Shown here one piece after another: positions 7,468 through 10,112 of a DNA stretch of 10,112 nucleotides. Numbering within the stretch: the first letter of the stretch is position 1; each line of letters opens with the position of its first letter. The stretch is from CAYUST01 sp041908765 (GTDB lineage: Bacteria; Patescibacteriota; Gracilibacteria; Absconditabacterales; Absconditicoccaceae). The stretch spans positions 1 through 10,112 of the forward strand of contig JAYREU010000018.1 of NCBI GenBank assembly GCA_041908765.1. The letters are read 5' to 3'. Made by a program: the position numbers and the translations under genes. The notes under the pieces are model-generated. The model had not been told where the DNA came from, made no database searches, and was given only the letters and a program-made list of their open reading frames with translations.

Positions 7468-8805
7468 ATGTTCGATAATCAACGTATAGCTATTTTGGGA
7501 CGAGGAATGGAATGACAATCCACCTATCGTTTTTTGCAAAAAGAAGGTATTCCTGACTCCTCTATTGCTATATTTGATCAACGTGCGGACAAAGACTTTC
7601 CTGCGTGAGTTACTACCTTCACGGGGCCTGGATACCTCACGCATTTGCAAGACTATGACGTGATTATGAGATCTCCTGGTATCACGGATGTCTTACTCCA
7701 AAACGAGCTGCAAGATACTGCACTTTGGGAAATAATTGCTCCTCGTTTAACCAATCAGACACAGCTTTTCTTGGATAGGTTTCAAGGGACGGTCATAGGT
7801 ATCACGGGCACCAAAGGGAAATCAACGATTAGTATGCTCACCTATCTCTTATTGCAAGCAGCAGGCAAGAATGTCGTCTTGGCGTGAAATGTCGGCCAAC
7901 CGGTGTTGGAGCAGATTGATTTTGCATCTCCCCCCGACTATGTGGTCTATGAGCTTTCAAGCTTCATGCTTGCTGGTCTGAAGCGTGCTAAAATCCATAT
8001 AGGTATTTGGAATACAATCTACCCTACTCATCTTGCAGAACATGGCAGTCGACAAGAGTATGTTTTGGCCAAGGCACGTCTTTTCTCTTTTGCAGATAGT
8101 TTATTGCTCTGAAGCCAAGTGGAAGAAGTCCTCCAAGAACAATTTCCTGAATTGCTTCAAAATCGTGAAACACAAGTTATCACCTATGGTGATAGCGGAT
8201 CGTTTACGTATGTTGATGGACAGTTTTTGCATGATAACCAATTGCTAGCGGTGTGAGAAACTGTCCGTCTCGTTGGTGCGCACAATAGATATAATGTATG
8301 TGCTTTGTATGGAGTTGCTCATATCTTGGGCATCACCACTGACCTCGTCCAAAAAGTAACGCAAGAGTTTGTTGGTTTGCCTGATAGGATTGAATTCATT
8401 GGCAACATATGCGGTATTGATCGATACAATGATGCTATCGCAACGACGCCTCAGGCTACACAAGCGGCACTCGCAGCTTTGGGTGACCGTGTAGCCACCT
8501 TATTTGTAGGCGGTATTTTGTGAGAGTATGATTTTTCAGGGTTAGCAGAAACAATTAGTCATTCGACGATTGAGCATCTTATCTGCTTCCCCGACTCGGG
8601 TCCACTAATCGCGCAACTCGTCAAAAAGCCTGGTTTACAGATCTATACAACAGCATCAATGCGTGACGCAGTAAAATTTGCCGCTAGTCATACACCTATA
8701 TGAAAAATTGCCCTCCTTTCGTGTGGCTCTCCAAGTTTTAGTCTCTGGAAAAGTTACAAAGAGAAGGCAGCTCAGTTCAAAGAAGCTGTTGCAAGCCTAG
8801 CATAA
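7468..8805 (+). CDS. murD: UDP-N-acetylmuramoyl-L-alanine--D-glutamate ligase MurD
   Basis: MurD adds D-glutamate to UDP-MurNAc-L-Ala using ATP in the cytoplasmic stage of peptidoglycan synthesis. The 445-residue product has a Rossmann-like N-terminus (RIAILGRGMEGQS), P-loop GITGTKGKST (111-120), GNVGQP (from 140), YELSSF with Glu162, THLAEHGSRQEYVLAKARLF with His188 and Lys202, GAHNRYN (His272), and a C-terminal SPSFSLWKSYKEKAAQFKEAV. These are the Mur ligase landmarks in order, and the tail is typical of MurD. TGA encodes Gly16, 47, 140, 215, 263, 352 and 412. Two small departures stand out: Lys replaces the usual Asn in the P-loop GTNGKS, and Thr187 replaces the Asp that usually precedes the Mg-binding His. 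The start ATG is at 7468-7470 and the gene ends in TAA. A MurD-like ligase with altered specificity is the only alternative I see. Confidence 0.94.
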
Positions 8806-8824
8806 GCCATTTTATTCTCATCAC

Positions 8825-8852
8825 GGGAAGTACATTTTCCCCTCATTTTTTT
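8825..8852 (+). terminator. Weak candidate terminator after murD
   Basis: GGGAA (8825-8829) can pair with TTCCC (8837-8841) over a seven-base loop, with a run of seven T at 8846-8852. The stem is only five pairs and the T-run starts four bases after it, so it may be weak or coincidental. The T-run overlaps the -35 box of the pilT promoter. Confidence 0.3.
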
Positions 8853-8879
8853 GCATTTTGACCCTTGTATCCGTATAGT
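8851..8879 (+). promoter_or_regulatory. Sigma70-type promoter for pilT with a nearly leaderless transcript
   Basis: TTGCAT (8851-8856) and TATAGT (8874-8879) are exactly 17 bases apart, the best promoter match in the window. A start seven bases after the -10 box falls near 8886, about five bases before ATG 8891. AGAGAG at 8881-8886 could be mistaken for a ribosome-binding site, but it would be largely or wholly outside the transcript. If translation instead begins at ATG 8903 or 8909, the leader is about 17-23 bases. Confidence 0.55.
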
Positions 8880-8890
8880 TAGAGAGCTTT

Positions 8891-9964
8891 ATGTTCTGGT
8901 ACATGCCTATGCAACTCTCTGATGTTGAAGCCCTTTTGCTTAAATTTGAGCCTGATGCTACCGTTTCAGACTTCCACATTTGTGTGGGAGAACATATTAG
9001 TTTCAGAAAACTTGGCGATATCACCTTTATTGAGGACATGCCCAAGGTGACGCATCTTGATATGGAGATGATCATCAAAGGTCTGCTCGAAAAGCATCCT
9101 GGGTGATTTGAAAAGCTGACGGACAACAGAGAGCTCGACTTCAACTTCTACTCACAAAGCAAGACTCCCTACAGAGTAAATGCCTATTTCAAGATGGAAA
9201 ATCTCTGATTGGCGATGAGAAAAATCAACTACGAGCCTGTCCCTTTGGAGGTCTTGATGTACGAAGACATCGCAAATACGGTCAAAGAACACATTCTCAA
9301 CCAAAAAACAGGTCTATTTCTCGTCTGTGGTCCTACGGGTTCAGGTAAAACAACCTCGCTGATCGCAATGATTGAGTATATCAACGAACATAGAAAAGAG
9401 CATATTATTACGATTGAAGATCCTATTGAATACGTCTTTACGGAGAAGAACTGTTTGATTTCTCAAAGAGCACTGGGGTCTGATACCCTTTCGTTTGCAC
9501 GTGCTATGAGAAGTGCGATGCGTCAGGATCCTGATGTGATTTTCGTCGGAGAGATCCGTGATCCAGAGACTGCAGAGGCTGCCATAAACTTGGCTGAAAC
9601 AGGACATCTTGTCTTCAGTACGTTGCATACGAGAGGCGCTGCGAATACCGTCAATAGATTGATTTCATTTTTCCCCCCCGAAGTACAACGCAGTATCAAA
9701 GATAGACTTTCCGATAGTCTCCTTGGCGTCCAATCACAAGTCCTCCTCAAAACAAGCGATGATACCAAGAGAATTGGTATGTACGAACTCATGATCAACA
9801 CTCCAGCTATTAGAAATAATATCCGCAAGGACGATGGTAAACAAATCGACTCAATCATCGGTACCTCACGTGGTATGGGCATGATCTCCCATATGGACTA
9901 TGCAAAAAGACTCATCGAAGATGGCAAGATTGATAGACAGACAGTAGATTGGTTGTTCTCCTAA
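8891..9964 (+). CDS. pilT: Type IV pilus retraction ATPase PilT
   Basis: PilT is the hexameric cytoplasmic motor that depolymerises type IV pili. The product is 357 residues if ATG 8891 is used, close to the usual ~345. The N-terminal domain has the PilT-like VSDFHICVGEHISFRKLGD segment. The RecA-like domain shows Walker A GPTGSGKTTS (147-156), Asp box ITIEDPIE (173-180), Walker B DVIFVGEIRD (215-224), His box STLHT (243-247) and the PilT-type motif AIRNNIR (306-312). Those last features favour PilT over the assembly ATPase PilB. TGA encodes Gly72 and Gly106. M5 (8903) or M7 (8909) would fit the family N-terminus a little better. Arginine is coded mostly by AGA here, unlike the mixed CGN use of the neighbours. 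No other pilus gene is in view; it has its own promoter and a strong terminator, so it looks like a single-gene unit. Confidence 0.96.
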
Positions 9965-9980
9965 GAGTTTATACGCAAAC

Positions 9981-10013
9981 AAAAAACTCCCGGTTTTATC
10001 TGAGGAGTTTTTT
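9981..10013. terminator. Strong bidirectional Rho-independent terminator
   Basis: AAAAAACTCC (9981-9990) and GGAGTTTTTT (10004-10013) are exact inverted repeats across a 13-base loop. Each strand therefore shows a stem followed by a T-tract. It lies 16 bases after the pilT stop and also serves the convergent minus-strand gene, whose TAA stop (10012-10014) is built into the A/T arm. Confidence 0.9.
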
Positions 10014-10112
10014 AGTGGCCTGAATTTGTGTTTTGGATCTCTATGTAAGATCAAAGATCAAAAAACACGTAAGCTTTCTTTTTTTGCTCTCAATCAAAAT
10101 ATTTTGCTTCTA
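10012..10112 (-). CDS. C-terminal end of a minus-strand gene, product unknown
   Basis: Reading the minus strand with TGA as Gly gives 32 residues from the window edge, containing KYFDGEQKKKAYVFFDLG and ending in TAA at 10012-10014. Two glycines come from TGA (10090-10092 and 10051-10053). The reading is supported by an alternating hydrophobic and polar pattern and by the stop falling exactly at the bidirectional terminator, as expected for a gene convergent with pilT. The other two minus frames also stay open for much of this short stretch, so the assignment is tentative. The fragment is too short to identify. Confidence 0.45.

Noticed and set aside
7468..8805. murD (and other genes) as pseudogenes broken by many stop codons
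   Set aside because: Every break is a TGA at a place compatible with Gly, with no frameshift or TAA/TAG, and all motifs are intact when read through. Decay would give mixed stop types and indels.
9341..9882. Minus-strand open frames opposite pilT
   Set aside because: They are antisense shadows of a strongly conserved ATPase and show no protein-like motifs.
9866..10054. Minus-strand frame spanning the terminator and the pilT 3' end
   Set aside because: It runs through a strong terminator into antisense of pilT. The alternative frame stopping at the terminator (10012) is more sensible.
1..10112. TGA as selenocysteine or tryptophan
   Set aside because: TGA sits at family glycines (DIPG, GCTHYP, GNVG, RlmH GG), occurs several times per gene, and no SECIS-like hairpin follows each. 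TGG is used normally for Trp.

Overview
This window is bacterial chromosome from a lineage that reads UGA as glycine (translation table 25), as in the Candidate Phyla Radiation groups Gracilibacteria (BD1-5/GN02) and Absconditabacteria (SR1). With the standard code almost every gene is broken by in-frame TGA. With TGA read as Gly, each becomes one continuous protein of a recognisable family or a clean open frame. TGA fills invariant glycines in Obg (DIPG, the G3 box), MurI (GCTHYP), RlmH (the GG of the SAM site) and MurD (GNVG). I count about 42 in-frame TGAs over eleven genes, and every gene ends in TAA or TAG. G+C looks to be about 40%, genes are tightly packed, and start codons mostly lack a Shine-Dalgarno sequence. 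The sequence alone does not decide between the two phyla.

Layout. (a) 3-1094, plus strand: the 3' part of an unrecognised protein gene, convergent with and overlapping truB. (b) 1069-3778, minus strand: a probable operon in transcription order obg, a small single-pass membrane protein, and truB, with a purine-rich degenerate repeat between the last two. (c) 3839-4282, plus: rlmH, divergent from obg. (d) 4283-4487: a gene-free stretch holding two abutting inverted-repeat structures. (e) 4488-6593, plus: a 607-residue, glutamine-rich, largely helical protein of unknown function, then a small lysine-tailed protein. (f) 6598-7371, minus: murI. (g) 7468-8805, plus: murD. (h) 8891-9964, plus: pilT with its own promoter almost at the start codon. 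(i) A strong bidirectional terminator, then the 3' end of a minus-strand gene running off the window (10012-10112).

How the genes relate. obg, truB and rlmH all act on ribosome or RNA maturation (50S assembly GTPase, tRNA psi55 synthase, 23S rRNA m3psi1915 methyltransferase) and sit back to back. murI makes D-glutamate and murD adds D-glutamate to UDP-MurNAc-L-Ala, so the two divergent neighbours are supplier and consumer in peptidoglycan synthesis. pilT points to retractile type IV pili, which CPR bacteria are thought to use to contact hosts. I see no CRISPR array, rRNA, tRNA, transposase or defence system. The least explained contents are the two large unrecognised proteins, the small protein at 6333 and the inverted-repeat block at 4332-4461.
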